Source: Sitta carolinensis
Lineage: Eukaryota > Chordata > Aves > Passeriformes > Sittidae
Length of the DNA: 64,000 nt
NCBI GenBank assembly: GCA_032173965.1
Contig: CM063284.1
Span: forward strand, 101,742,410-101,806,409
Direction of reading: 5' to 3'
Positions 36,101-51,100 of the stretch are shown piece by piece. The position numbers and the translations under genes are program-made. Under the pieces are notes generated by a model. It did not search any database and was not told the DNA's origin. It worked only from the letters and a program-made list of their open reading frames with translations. Position 1 is the first letter of the stretch. Every line of letters begins with the position of its first letter.

Positions 36101-39100
36101 TCTTTCCATTTCTGGAGGACTCCACTTCCCGAAATAGATATTGACTTTGAGCTTCAGCAGACTTCTGATATAAAACTTGATAGAGAAATTCAGGAACTCA
36201 CTATGCCATTATCTCCAAGCATTCCTATGGCAACAAGGCAAGAATTAGAAGAAATGATAGAAAATTTGGAACCCCATATAGATGATCCAGATGTTAAAGG
36301 TATGGCAGAGATACTGAAGCACTTCTAGTGTTTGGAGATATACATATGTTACTTAAGTAGTTTGAGCTTTAAACTCTTAGTTGTTTTGAAAGTCAGAAGT
36401 ACTGCCTTCTCCTGGTCCTCAAAGAGATGGAGGAAAATTGATAGTGAACTGAAAGGGAATTTACATTTGTGTAAAGATGTTTAAAAGGAGTATAATTCCT
36501 TTTATAAACTGAATGCATGCGCAGTTAGCAGTATAAAGTTCTGATTGCCTGTTTTGACATTATGATCAAATAGATGGTTCAAAGGCATAAGCTGTTGATA
36601 AGCAAGTTTATTTCTAATTAGCATACGTGCAAAATAAGGCAGATTAAGAGGGTTTTTTTTTAATTATCACTGTGAATAATGATTTTCTTTTTATGCATTA
36701 TCTGTTTGATTTTCGATGAAATAGTCTCCATTTTTTTCTGCAAGGGCTTTGTTATTGCAGTCACATGTTGACAGCGTTAATGGGAGACATTTGTCAGATC
36801 AGGCTGATAATTGATTCAAGCTGATTGATTCAACTGATTCAAGTTTTTGAAATGAACACACATTCTCCATTTTAAAAGCTCTTGAAGAATGGAGAAGGGT
36901 TTCATAAGTGTGACAAGGTGGTGGAGCGGCAGTTCAGAGTCACCTCCTGAGCTAAAAGATCTTGGCTCTTCTACACATACTTACTGGAAATAGGTTTTTC
37001 TTGGTATTCGTATGCTGAATAAATTCTAAGGCGTGTTGGGCTTGAGTGACACAGTCAGAAAGTCTGGAGGTACCACTAAGGAAGAAGCTGTGTTATTTTG
37101 TAGTTGAAGAATCTCTAAGGGGGAAGCATGACTCTATACTAGAAAAAGTAGGAGGAAAAGAAGGATCAAGTTGGGGAAAAATATTTTAGAATAAACTGAT
37201 ACTGCTTTCAACTTCTTTTTATTGTTAGTAGGTTGATATGCTAATATTATTTCTAAAATCCATTTTGTACTTTTATTTAATCACTTGTGAAGTCAGCAGA
37301 TAAAACATTGCTTTAGGAGTGCTTTGGGCACTAAGGAAAGAGGTAAGAAAAATATTTCACCCTTGTTAATGACTTCAGTTTTCATGTAACCCATCTCTGA
37401 AGCCAGCTGCAGAAGCTTGCACTGCTGTTTAGGCTTACTTTGTAAAACTATTCCATCTATAGTTGGAGAACATACCTTAACACATAAATTACAGAGGTTT
37501 ATGTAAGCAGTTTATGTAAGCATGTAGTTGTACATCCAGAATCATCCCGTGTTACAAATTTGTTTATCAGGTGTGTTCATGTCTTGTTTCAGAGCAGGTT
37601 TTTGGAATTATTTTTGTTTGTTTGTAGTTCTCTTGACAGGGTTTCAGGAGGTTTTCTGTGGAGTTGTTTACCAACATTTGTGCATTTCATTAGAAGAAAA
37701 CTGTTACTAGGTTGTCAATACCATGGGTTCCCCCACTCTGGCTTGGTCAAGGCTATGTAGTGAAGCCCCATAAAACACTCCTCCTAAATCTACTCTTTTT
37801 CCTCTTGCCTGTGCTCTCCTTATTCAGTCTAAATACTGAGAAGCTGGAATTCAGCAACGTGCCTGTTTCGATTAAGTAACATTGTAATTTAAATTTTGCA
37901 CAAAGTTCAAGTAATGTTATTTTTGCATGCTTGTCCCAAAGACTGTGGCACACATAGAAGTGTTAGATATCCATGCTTCAGCCTCCTGAGTAGCTGACTT
38001 TATTCCTGTGTTTTGAATCTTACACTTCCTAAATTGTGACAAGAGGAAGGCTTGCTCTGGGAGTAATCCAGAAGATCAGAGTTCTGACTGTCTCTTTGCT
38101 CCTGGCAGTGTAATCTAAAACTATGAATGTTCAGTCAAAAGCTTATCTTAATTTGTTTTCATAGAAATTTTATGAAACTACCTAATTTCACAGATAATTT
38201 TGTCTCCAGTATACATGGCTTACAAATGTATGCCAAACAGCCCTGGTCACAAATGGTCCATAGGGTCTTTTCTTTCCCTGCATGCAGTTCCCCTCTCTGC
38301 AAAGCTGGCCCTTATGTTTTTGGGTCTTGTACTGTGAATAGGCTTTGCTTTGACAGCAATGACTGAGCAAGCTAGGAGGGTTTTTTTCCTCTTTATTTCT
38401 TTTTAAATCCCTGTGATCTTTTTCTTGCGCTTATTTTCTTCATTGGTTTGCTGTCACCTAAGTCCTGGACTCCTGCTTCCATGCTGTGCTCCTGTCTTTA
38501 TTGCTGCATTCCCAGCCAAGGGATGGGAGTGGAAGATGCTGTGTTCTCTGTGGTGGGTAAGTGGAGGCCTGCCATACTGGAGAGCTTCCATGGGTACACA
38601 TCTTCTGGCTTCTATAGCAAATTGGCCAAGCATCTTGCAGGCATGACAAGATGAAGTGATGAAGTGTGGTTTGGGAATGAGACTGCAGTGTATGATGTTT
38701 TGCATGTGTCAGTAAGATTAAGTTGTTCAGATGACCTTGTCTGGCTGAACCTTGCCTCTCTGTGCTTGACTGTACAAATTCAGCAGCCTTCTCTTGACAT
38801 GGGTTTTTGGGTTTTTTTTGTTTGTTTTTTTTTAAACGTTTTATAAGTTCATGAGAAGAAGAAAATTAATTCCTGTTGTGTGGAATCATACAGGGTTTTT
38901 GATGTTCCTTAAGATCACACTGAATTTTTATTATTTGACTCTGCAGAATATCTAGTGATGGTAATAAGGTGCTTTTCTTCACCATTCAATCAGAGGAGGT
39001 TGATGATTTCTGTTTTGTTAGTTGGTTTCACAACCAGTCCCTGACAGCTGAGGCAGATGTGGAGATTTGGTGCTGAAGTTCAGCAGGCAGTGATTCTTTC

Positions 39101-42100
39101 TGAGTCAGAAAAATATGGTTTTGTTTGGGTTTTCTTGGTGGTTTTTTTTTTTTTTTGTTGTTGTTGCTGTTCCTTCCTCCCACCCCACCCTCTGCTTTGC
39201 ACTGTATGTTCATCCCTAGCAGCTGCTGTACTTTTGTACCCTATCCCCTCCACATATTCCCCCTCCTATTTCCTTTTTTATTTTCATTTCTCTTCCTTTC
39301 TGGGTTTGGCATTCCTCTGCTTCATATGTCTCACTTCACCCTTCTGTGTTGTGTGAGTTGCTTCTTCCCTCATCTGCTTGCATCATTATAGCAGAAGAAT
39401 TGAGAAAGAATAACTCTTTTTATCTGAGCGGTGCCTGAGTGTACCATGCCAATGGGAAGTGTCAAAGGAAAGGCATCACCAGGTTGTGCAGGCCAGATTA
39501 TGGCATGTTCAGTGCATATCCCCATCATCAAGTGTCTTGGATACCAAACATTAAGGGGTTACTCTTTACATACAACACTGGTCATGGTTATGTGGTTTTG
39601 GTTTGGTGTTTTGTGTTCGGGTTTTTTTTGTTTTGTTTTTTTGGGTGGTGGTGGTGGTATTGGTTTGTTAGAGGTTTTCTGTAGTGCACCTCAGAGCAGT
39701 TTCTCTTTTAAGCCTTAGATCTTTGCTTCAAGGCATGGAGACCGATGAGATCTCCAGCAAAAACAATTTTTAAACAGTAATCAGTAGCCATAATAGATTA
39801 TATTTTTCCCTAGACTTGTTCTCAGAAAAGGATGGACTGCTTCACCTGAATCTCACTCTTTACCTTGGGGCTTTCCTTCCATAACTAGCTTATTGCCAGA
39901 GTGATAAATCTGAGCAATAGATGGTTGAGCAGTCAGCGACTGAGATAAAGACAGCCTGTCTTCTCACAGGCAAACTGCTGGCTGGCAGAGCTACACGAGC
40001 TGTGCAAAGTTAAGCACTGGTTTTGTAATCCCTGTTAAAAGGACCTTTCCAATCCACTGGCCAGACATCTGGAAGGTCTCAAACTGGGAGATGGGAACCT
40101 GCACAATTCCTGTGAAGTATGTCAGCTTTGTAAAAATTGTGATAGGATCTTTTTTTCAGGTCATGTTTTTCCAGTTCCCTGAGGCTGCTGCTGTCTTCAT
40201 GTCCTTCAAAGATTGCTTCTCTTTCCTCAGATGTTTTTATTTCTTTGTTTTTCTTTCCACAGACACTTTCTTCAACTGGCTTTATCTTACATTCTGAATA
40301 GAAAGGGCTGAATCATGTAATGTCATCTTTCTTTAATATTATTTGGGGGAATAGAGGAAGCCTGACTTGCAGGCTACTGTGGCTTACTGTGGCTTATGCC
40401 AGTTGCAAGCTGCCTTACCAAAAGTAGACTTATTAGGGACAAACCAGCTCAAATGTGGGGTCAATTGATCCCAATCCCTTACAAGAGCTATAAGTTAGGT
40501 TACTGGCACTGCCTGCAATAAAAGTCTAAAGTATGTTGTTAATGGAACAAGTGAGCAATAAGTGGAGAAGAAACTCTGTTCTTATGTTTCAGGTACTTCA
40601 TCTCTGTACCCATTATTGCAGCCCATAGCTTTTGCCTCTGAGTGAGTAGTGAGGGTAAGGAAGGCAGATCCTCTAGGGGGGGAAAGAAAAAATGCAGTGT
40701 CTTCTAGCGAACCATCAGGAGAAAGAAAACAACAATAAGGTTTATTGAAAGGACAGAAGCTTCTGAAAACCAGGAAATCATGAAGACCAGATAAAATGTG
40801 GTTTAGAATTTACAGATTGTAACATTATGCTAGGATGCAGATACAGTAGCCAAGACTAAATACTTTCTTGTATAAAAATACATCTCTCCTGAAGCAGAAG
40901 TTGAAGATAGTTAATTAGTGGTCTGAGATCCAGTGAACATTGACTTCATCTGAGCAATGCAGTTACCTGAGTTCTGTGCTATGTGCAAAACAAACCTTTA
41001 CACTCCAGTTTTTATTGATGGTAGTTGGGAAAGCTGGTTAGCTGGCAGATTCCCCTCTTGAAGCATTTCTCCGTCATTCATGAAAGGGGAGCCTTGTCCT
41101 TTATTTGAATTTGAAATGATTTTATGGAAAGCATTGCCCGTCTCATGTTAGTAGAAAATCTCTTCATGAGAGACAAGGAGCAGCAGCAGTGCTTGGCTCC
41201 TCTTTTAGCTGGGACCTTAAGGTCTGGACCTGGTCTTCAGGTCATTCACCTTTCAGTGAATGGCAGCACTGTACTCACAAATAAGCCCTGAAAGAAGGAA
41301 GAAGGCACTTGCCAGTCAGTAAAATCCTTGGGAGTTTGGCTTCTCCTGTCCTTCATCCCCTCATCTTGAGATTGTAGAATTGACAAGAAGCTGAGGAAAC
41401 ACACATTTTGTCCTATTTATTGTAAGGCAGGCAGAGGAAATCAGGATAGGTGTTGTCTGCACCTTGTTAAACCCTTAAGTAAGGGTGGTCCAGGTGTGCA
41501 GACTGACAGTGGGGTGTGGGTGGGGAGTACATCTTGGAAATTTCCCAATTACTGCTGTAGATACTTTTTTTACTGGAAGTCATCTTTGGAGCTCTGTGTG
41601 GATTTTTCAGAAAACACGTAAACAGTGTTGAAGCAGTATGTGTTTACATTGTCAGGGTAATAAGCTTTCTTGACTTTTGAGTGAAGGTGAGAGGAATGGA
41701 CATTTTTCATGAAGTTGTCCTTTGTGAAAGAGGTCTTCAAGAAAAATGTCTCTTTAATGTGCAGCAGAATACAATTATTTCTCATTTTTTTGCTTGGTTT
41801 CTCTAAATGCAAATAGTCTGGAAATAAGCCAGGCATTTCTTGTCCTGGCATAGCCACCTATTTTGCCTTGTTTTGGGTGTGATTTATTTAAGTTTAGGGG
41901 AAACTTACTAACCTTGATCTTTTTTATTCTAGTTGGTCTTAAAGTACATAAGTTTGTTGTCAGTGAACTGATACTCGAAGAGTAATGTTGTAGCAGTCTC
42001 TTACTAATCTTAAAAATTTTAAAATTCCTTATTTTTATATATTTATGCATAATTATAGTATATATTATACTTAAACTATATTTTTCACGTGTTTTATAGT

Positions 42101-45100
42101 GGAAATATTAGTATAATGTTGGTTATACTTTTACATTTTTAACAGTGTGTTTTTCCTGTTTCTTGTTGAGGAATACTGTAATACAGCAAGAATATCTTGG
42201 TATTATTTTATCAGAAATTGGACACAGTTAGAGATTAGCATTGCATATTGTAAAGAATTGTCATTATTCCTGCTCATCAGACTTTACTGACAAACCAGTG
42301 AACCCACAGTGTGTTTTCCAGTTTTTGCTAGATTTTGCTAAGGCTTCTAATCTAAGATTTTGCTGAGTTAACAATCTTTGTTTCTTTTAACAGTTGTATT
42401 TCATATCTGTTTCTTCTATCTACGTATGAGTCCAACTTTCTGTGCTTAGTTCTTGTTAACAACCATATTCAAAAAGCTAAGGGAGAAATTCAGAATTCTC
42501 TAGTTTAGTATGGCAATATGGGATTAAAATCAAGCATATGGTTTGTCTTGTGATTTCACAGTGAACATTTAAGAAACCTTGGAAAAGACAAAATCTATGA
42601 GGAACAGGTCTTCTGGATTCCTGGGTAAACTTAATAAGTGAGGAGATGATTCCTCCTTGCCTTCTTGGAGAGAAGTGGAGGAGGAGAGTGGCAGGGTAGA
42701 TTAATCTGCACTGAATTCTGTGTCACTTTCAGCTGAGATTGCCTCTGATACATGATCTCAGGTCAGGCTATATCAGAGGAGCATTGCTCAACAAAGCTTG
42801 TTCTAATTGGCAGTAAACAGAGGGATGGAAAGCAGAGCAGCCTCAGAACTGCTGGATCTTTTCCAGAAGAGTGGATAGCAGATGATGAAGTGCTAATGCC
42901 TTCTTTAGATGAATAAGAGAGCATCAGACAGTACAACCTTCTTATTTGTTTGGAGGATCTAAGGAGGCTGAAGTATCTGGTCTGGCATCTTTCTATATAG
43001 ATCTTGCTTTAGAGTTGCTGTTTAAATGTAAGAATTTAATGAACATATATAGAGGGAGAAACAACCTCTCAAAACTGAAATCTTTTGTGTATTACTAAAC
43101 CTGTTCTCAATCTTTATTTGAATTACTTTGTCCCCCTTTCTCTTAGTCTCACCTCCCACAAATGGCCCAGTCTGTAAGTTAATATTCATGGGTTGTTCTG
43201 CCCCAAAAAAAACTATTTGCACCATTAATATTTACTAAAATTATTAAAGAACTCATCCTACATTAACGGACATTAAGCAGTCTCCTTATTCCTCTTGGCT
43301 TATGGGGTTTGTTTGGTTTTTTTAGCTTTAGGGACAAATTTCACTGGACTGTGGTTTGTTTGTGTACCCTAGGAAAAGAGTGGGCTCTTAATCTGGCACT
43401 TAGTTGGTCCCTAGTTTAGGATTTACCAACAACTAATGATCTTAGGTTGGTACCACTCCTGTAGTTCCTCTGCCATCTTTCAGTTAATTAGTCACTGTCC
43501 AAAAATTGATCTGTGGACTTGGTAAAAGTTTTGTTGCAGTTTGGTCTCTCATGTATTTCTCTTTCATGTACTGCAGCACAAGTGGAGGTGTTGTCTGCTG
43601 CACTCAGAGCATCCAGTTTGGATCCTCAACAAGAGACAATGGCCAGTGTTGGCAAGGGAACAGATTCACAGGCTGAACTAACCATCAATGACCAGCAAAG
43701 TTTTAAACCTATCCTGGGTGATATTGTGCCTTTAATTGGTGACACTGTTGAGGTAAGAAGAGAGTTTTGTACTTCCGTTTTTTTCCCATTAGTATTTCCA
43801 GGGCTCGAATTACAGTGCTGTAATTTGCATTCATGTGAGGATTGCAGCCATTTGCTTTCTGCTTTTGGCTGGTGTGGCATTCCCTTTTGTTGGATGGTAT
43901 TGAAGTGCTAGCTATTGAAATTAAATGAGTTGTGTTGGGTGCCTTTGTTTTTGCCAGTTCTGTGCTTGTCCATATAAATTCTTGAAACTGTTTCTGTTAA
44001 AATCTCTGTTGTGACTCTTGCATTTGAAGATGTTTTAATGCTTCCACATTTTATTAATGTGAAATTGCCTTGCTTAAAACAGAGCCCCTGTTGATAATGT
44101 CTGAATATGCTTCTCCCGTGCCCCTCCTTGAACCTGGAGAATGAGATACTTTGTTCCTTTTGCTCCCTGTTGAATTGATTTATTATGGTTTACTGGTCTG
44201 CATCAGAGAAGTTGGACCTGCAATTAAGATTTTGTGTTGACTGCTGAAAGAGAGAGTTACTCTAGCAGTCAGTAATATCTTGAAGATTTTTGCACTTACT
44301 TCTTCAGCCCCGTTCCCTGCCCGACTGTAGGTCTGGCTTTTGATACCCTTTTCTGTTCTTCGCTGTGTCAGGCCAAACTCCCCACATTGACAGCATATAA
44401 TGCCACAAGCTCAGGTGGTATTAAATGCTGTTGCTGTGGCAGAAAGCAGTGGTTCCAAAATAGGCTCCATAAAACCAGAGCAAGTGATTTGTTGACTCAT
44501 ACTACTGAAATTGTGTTTTCCAGATGAAATTTTGACAAACATCTTTGAAATGTCTAGGAGTTATATCAGTTCAGTGCATTTTCATCCTTCTTTAATTAGA
44601 GCAGTGTTTCTTGATGACATTTAATTAACTTTTTCTCTAAGCTGTTGGACTACCAACTAGACCAGAAACATTCCAGGAGTTCAGGAATGTGACATTTACT
44701 TGGATACTGCTGATTATACACAATCATAATTTAACTCTACAAATGTGGTTTATTTCAAAAATACCAGCCTGCCCCCAATTCCTTTTTGTCAGGCTCAATA
44801 TGCTTTTTTTATTATAGGAACTCTTCTTTCTAATGCTAACCTAAAATGACAGTTTACATTTACCCTCCATTCTTAAGAATTTTTGGGGTGGTGAGGGTGG
44901 TGTTTGTTCAGAGGGGCCTGTCCTGCATTTTATGTTTTTGTGTAGAGTATAGTGCTGACAGAAAATTTAAGAAACAGTCACATGGCTGGTATAGGTTGAT
45001 TTTGCATGTTTCAGTTTTATGCTTTAAAAGGATGCTCTTAATCTGTCAGTTCCTTGTTTGTTACTGGCACTGAATCAATTCCTCATTTTGCAAGTGAGTG

Positions 45101-48100
45101 GATGTTACAGAGGTGACCTAGAATTCTGGGAATCAAGCTGTGATCTGTTGAGCAGTAGACTCTTGCCCCTAGCAGTGATGAGACCTCTGATTTTCACAGG
45201 TGGTTGTTCGGGTTTTTTAGTTTAGTGGGGGTTTTGTTATTGTAGTAATTTTTTTTTTCTTCTCTTTTCCTGAGTTTTTTAAGTCTCACATAGCAGTGTG
45301 TCAGTAGAGTATTGGACACTTGAGAGAAATCAGTCTCTCCAGCATTTTATATTTGAATGCAGCCTGCACAGTCCTGCACATATACCACTAAGCAAGACCA
45401 CAGTTTGCTTGTCCTTTGGCAGCTGTATTGGCTCATGAAGGAGTTAATGCTGCGTGTTAAAGAGAGATTCTCCATTCAAATGAAAACAAATAGTGTAATG
45501 GAGTGGGCCAGTAAGATTTTTGCGACATGATGAAGCTTGTTTGAGGGTAGCTGTTTTATATTTTTTTCTCAAGAGGCACTGTTTTTATTTTCTTTAGGTT
45601 GTATATTCTCTATAAAGTTTGATAAGGGGATGGCTTTTGAAGTCTGTTTTTATTTGCAGGTAGAGGGTGAAAGAAACTGAGCTAAAACCTTCAAGTACCT
45701 CTCTCTAAGAATAGAATGGATGCCAGGAGGAGATGGACCCCTGACACTGGCCTCTGCTTTGTTTGGGCCAGCTGTCCTGTCAGGAAACAGCAGCACCACC
45801 TGTCCTGGTGTGCAACCCTTGATACACAGCAGAGATCTTTAGAGCACAGCCCCAGAGCTCTTGTTACACAGCCAAGGGAAGCTTAACCTTAGAGATCTGT
45901 AAGGCCATGGCAAAGATTTTGCATTTGGTACACAAGAAGCTTTTAGGCTAAACCCTGCTAGATTTTCATGTCCTGGCTTTCTGCAATGCTCAGTTTGGTG
46001 TGTGCATGGAAGGAGTACAGATGAAATTTAATTTTCAGGGGTAGAGATACTGCATAACCTAAATACTGACTGGCTGTTGTTCTTCTCTACTGAAGCTTTT
46101 CCTCTCTGGAATGTATTTTTGACTTTTAAAGTGGCTGGGTAAAAATGTTCCCATCTGTGACACCCTCCACTGTACTCAGTTGTTTAACTTGGTTCAATCC
46201 ATAACGTATGATTTTTTAAGCTTTAGCTTTTGGAACTGAGGTAGCAGGGAATGTGAGATGGAGTCCTTTCATTTTTATTGTAACAGAATGGATGACTAAC
46301 CTCTGGTCCCATACAAACTGGCAACTCAGGACAAGCACTGTGACTAGGGTGTACTGGCTGCCTCATAATCCCTTGATTTGCAAGACATCAAAGCTGGTGA
46401 CTGACAATACTGAAAATAATCTTTTTCAGGGGAAAAGAAAAAAACACAAACAAACGAAAGGCTAAAAAAGAGTGAAGGAAGAATTAACTGTCGAACTAAA
46501 AATCCTGCAGGGATAGTTTTCAGAGGTTTTATAGTTGGAGCTGTGTGCTGCTGGACACATTTAGTTATGGAGTTGCTTGCAAATCTGTTCTTTCCTTGGC
46601 TCTTTAACACCTTCTTGCTGCTGCTTCCTAAGCCTGACAGGTGACATGGACTGCTGTGCCAGAGATATGCAATTGCCTCACAGCTCTGCCTGTTCTTTAT
46701 CACCTGTAATTATACCTCAGCAGCTAAAATTACAGCCCAGTGCTTAGATGAAAGCAGCTCGTGAAGAAGGAAAGAGCAACTGTCTGAAATCAAACCAAGG
46801 AAGACAGATTGTATCCTGGAGGCTTTTATCAGAAGAAGTTTGTGGTTGGCTGGAAAATTCTTCTTGTCAAAATGATCTGAACAGCTGGTGGAAGTAGGCA
46901 TGTTCTTGTTCCTTGTGTTGACCCTAGGAGCTCACCCTGCAGCATCTGTGAATAGGTAGATACCTTGGCTCAGATCTAGCAAAAATGCCTTTGTCCTGTT
47001 CCACCACACAGCAGCCAGATCTGCTTTTCAGATATTCATCGCATACTGCTTGAAATTCATGGTTTGTTACGTGAAGCCCATTTTATCTGGGGAGCTGCAC
47101 TTGTAACCAAAGCATCAGTGCTGCATCCCACCAGCAGCACAGTTGATTGCAGCCCATCACACCTCTGCCACTGTTCTCAGAGTCTCAGCCCTTACCTCAA
47201 GGCCCAGATGTGTAGCCAGGGTGCTAAAATGATTGCTGAAAATTATTTTAATTGGACTGCTGAGAGAGGTGATGGCTCTTGTCAGCAGCTCTGGCCAAGT
47301 AGGACTCAGGTTTATAAGGTGAAGCTTATCCAGAGAAGATTATAGAATTATCACCTCCAGGAATGGTGCAACAGCTTGAGTTTCATCAGGCTGTACTCTC
47401 CAATGTGAGGGTGGCTTTGTTTTGACCTTTTTCTAGCACAAATCCAAAGCAACAAATCCAGAAAAATCAGCTACAGGTGTTTTCTCATTTTCCATTCAGG
47501 GAAGAAGCAATGAGACCCATATGTTATTTTCCTGATTCAGTCTCAAAGGTAATCCTCTCCTGTGAGTTTTCATTCCATAAGAACCAAAATGGAGCAGAGT
47601 AAGAGGACCTTCTGTTGGAAATTGAAAGCTGATTTATCTTGCAGACCTTTGACTTTGGCCTCCAGCAAAATTGTATTTGATATTAAAACATGTATTCCTT
47701 TAATCTAAGAAATAGACTCTGAGGCAAGGACAGCACTTCTTGATGTTGGTATTTCTTTTATGTTTAATCTTATAGTGTGTTTTGTGTGACCTTTTATTTT
47801 CTTTTTTTCACAGAGTATGGATTCTGCACTTCACTATATTCATAATGATTCAGATTTGAGTACCAACAGTAGTTTCAGCCCTGAAGAAGAAAGAAAATCC
47901 AAAGTACAGGTAAATGACAGTGACTTCTGGTTTTCTTATATATAGCACATAAGTGAAATTTTTTTTACGTATATGGGGATTACCTTTATCCCCTTTTTCA
48001 TTCAGTCATTTCTGACATTATATAGTTTCTATTAAATACCTCTTAATTAAGCAGTTTTAAAATAGTCCTTGCTTCCAGTGTTAATGGCTTCATTTAGCAG

Positions 48101-51100
48101 TTGCTTCTGTTAACATTTATGCATGCGAGATGATAATTTTTTTTTGACATGAGATAACAGTTGTCATAGATCTTCAGGTTCTGTTTCATTTGGTTTAGTT
48201 TTCTATGGAAACCATGCTGTAATGGGAATTAGGTTATTGAGGAAACAGGATTTTTATTGCATGTTTTGAGTGGAACCACCCCATCCCTTGATAGCTTTTT
48301 GCAGAACAGTTTTGAAAGTGTTCCATTAAGCTGCAGCTGCCTCTGGTATTTTTTCCAAAAGGAATTGTGTGTTTGTTGTTCCATAGTCTGGTATTACGTT
48401 GCCACTGTGCGTCAGTGTGATTCCTTGAGTGGGAACCTCAGTCCCTTGCTTGTTCTTGTCAGTGGATCTGTTCAGCAGCCATGTTAGGAAAATGCTCCTG
48501 TGCACCCCTTAATAGAGTCAGTCCCTGATACAGCTGAAGCAAAGGCAGTAGTGAAGTCGGTGCAAAGAGGTTTTCAGAGAATTTTGGTTTGGATGCTTTA
48601 ATTCCTCAGGGGACAGAAGGACTGGTCTTCACCAGAGATCTCTTTGTCTCTGGAGAAGCCTCTTCCTCCCTGTTGACTGTTCAGGGAGTTTGGAAGCAAT
48701 ATTGAACACACTGTACTCTGTTCCCTCCCCTTCCCTGCCTCCCCCCGATGCATTTTAATTTAATTTTATTCTTCCACCTTCTCAAGATTTTGAGAGAATT
48801 AGGAAAGTTTTCTTTTGAGCAAGTGTCATTATTTGCTGTTCTGCCTGTCAGTACGGATGACATAAAATGGCCAAGTTGCACAACACGTGAGCCTGAACGT
48901 TAGCGGGAAGGTAGAATGCGGTCTTTCCGTTTCCTGGACTCCCTAAGAAGACCGGTCCACTTGCTCCTCTCTTATGTTGGTCTGTATGTTTTCAAATAGC
49001 CCCCAGTCATGTTGTTGTTTCTTTGGAACCTTCTGGTGGAACTTAGAATCTATTAAGACACTGTCATTTAATAATATTCTACAGTTGTGGGAAAAAAAGT
49101 GTGGAAAACAGAGTACTCTGGAATTATAGGAAGCCTTATGAGGAGTAAGTGAAAATAGTGTGGATGCTCTGCCTTTCTCTTGCTGCAGGATGTTGTACCT
49201 CAAGACTTGCTGGATCAGTACTTATCCATGACTGATCCGTCCCGCGCACAAACAGTCGACACTGAGATTGCCAAGCACTGCGCCTACAGCCTGCCTGGCG
49301 TGGCACTGACCCTGGGCAGGCAGAACTGGCACTGCTTGAAAGACACCTACGAGACTCTGGCATCTGACATGCAGGTGAGCTCAAGCAGTGAACAGTCTGA
49401 AATTCAGTGATGTCACAAAGACTAATTGGAGGTTTCTGATTTTGTGTACGTGCTTGAGATCTTATGGCAGTGTCTGGGAGTCTCCTAGGTTTGGAGAATT
49501 TGGGCTGTGCTGCTGTGTGAGCAGACATGCCCCTGCAGGCATGTCTAGAGCTCAGTGAGTCAGCCTCACACCAGGCCTTGGTGCCACATCCAGTTAGTCA
49601 TACAGGAATAACATTGCTATCACCACGCAGCAGCACTGCTGCTTTAAAAACAAATCCTGGAAATAGCAGCATTTTCCTTGTTGTCAGGTGGTAAGGAGGT
49701 GGCTTTCTGTGTTTTGCTCTCGGTTTACAGTTGTTTCTCAGACCTCCTTTGTTTCCTTTTTAGGAGATGCTCTTTTTATTTTTTTAAATATTCTCAGACT
49801 GCTTCACCTCTCTTGAACTTGCTGCTTGCTCTGTCAGAGCAGTGGTTCTCAGTGATACATAGTGAGTAATCTATACATGACTTTTGCTCATGTTTTCCAG
49901 GCTCTTTTACAGCCACTAAAACCAACCAGCTAATAAATTTAAAACATAAATAAAAACAAATTACCCTGTGTTCAGAAGTGTCCAGAATTTATCGCCAGTC
50001 TAATCTGAATTAAGATTGGATCACCAAACCAGGGCAAAAGAGCAGTGCCCATGCTAATTGGAAAGTGCTGGCTAAAGAATAGATGCTATTTTATTTTTAA
50101 AAGACTTACTTGAAATAATTACTCGAATTAAACAATGTGCCCTCAATTTAGGATGTCTGAGAGCTCCACTGGTCCATGGGCTGCTAGTCACTAAGTGTGG
50201 AAGAAACTTTACCTATTATGGAAGCTAAAATGTCCCAGCTGAAATACTGTGGAATATATATCTTACTCATTTAATTTTAAAAACAGAACAAGAGAATAGT
50301 AGCATGAAACTAACTTATGCTGAAGAATTTAAAGCAAAAAGTAATGTGTGCAAGAGCACTGATGTCAGGAATACTATTTTGCTTCCTGGAACCTGAAAAA
50401 TTAAAACACTTTGATGACTTAGGTTTGAATAGTTCCTTAATATTCAGGTGGAAGAAATGTGTTACCTTGTTTGTCTTCTCTTCCATTTTCCTTTTTCTTT
50501 TATTCATTTTAAATTTCCAGTGTAATTTTGAGTTGTTACATGAGACACTGTAAAGATATTTGTAAGTAGTGGAATTTGCTGGGAGTCCAGCTTGGATACT
50601 GACCCTCAGGTTCAGCTGGAGCACTTTGGATCAGTAACATTGATTTATTTATGTTGCAGTGGAAGGTTCGGCGGACACTGGCATTTTCTATACATGAACT
50701 TGCTGTCATCCTTGGAGACCAGCTTACAGCTGGAGATTTAGTTCCTGTCTTCAATGGCTTTTTGAAGGACCTGGATGAAGTGAGGATAGGTGTGCTTAAG
50801 CACTTGCATGACTTCCTGAAGGTATGTCTGTGTTCGGCTCAGGTCAAATGTGGTGACAGATTTTGCTTCAGTTCTTTGTATGTCTGCTTTTTAGCATGAC
50901 ACCCATGTAAGTCTGTGGGAATCTCTGTAGATATCTGTTGAATGCTGGAATATACATTGCAGGAGATATGTGTTGCTGCTACTTCTTTTTCTCTGAAGAG
51001 CTTTGTTCATGTTTATTCAGTATATGAATGGGGTTTTTTCAGGGCTCTAATCTGCCTACACAACTTGAATTTATGTAGAAGTTTCTCTGTAACTGCCTTG

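Noticed and set aside
36300..36328. Reading through the 36299 donor to make a shorter protein ending ...GMAEILKHF
   Set aside because: The donor GTATGG is good, and the next exon restores the conserved [16 protein letters not shown] in phase; the short form is possible only as an intron-retention product.
49375..50659. Other p53-like half-sites, such as AGACATGTCA near 19965
   Set aside because: That one has a single half-site without a matching partner nearby, so it was not called.
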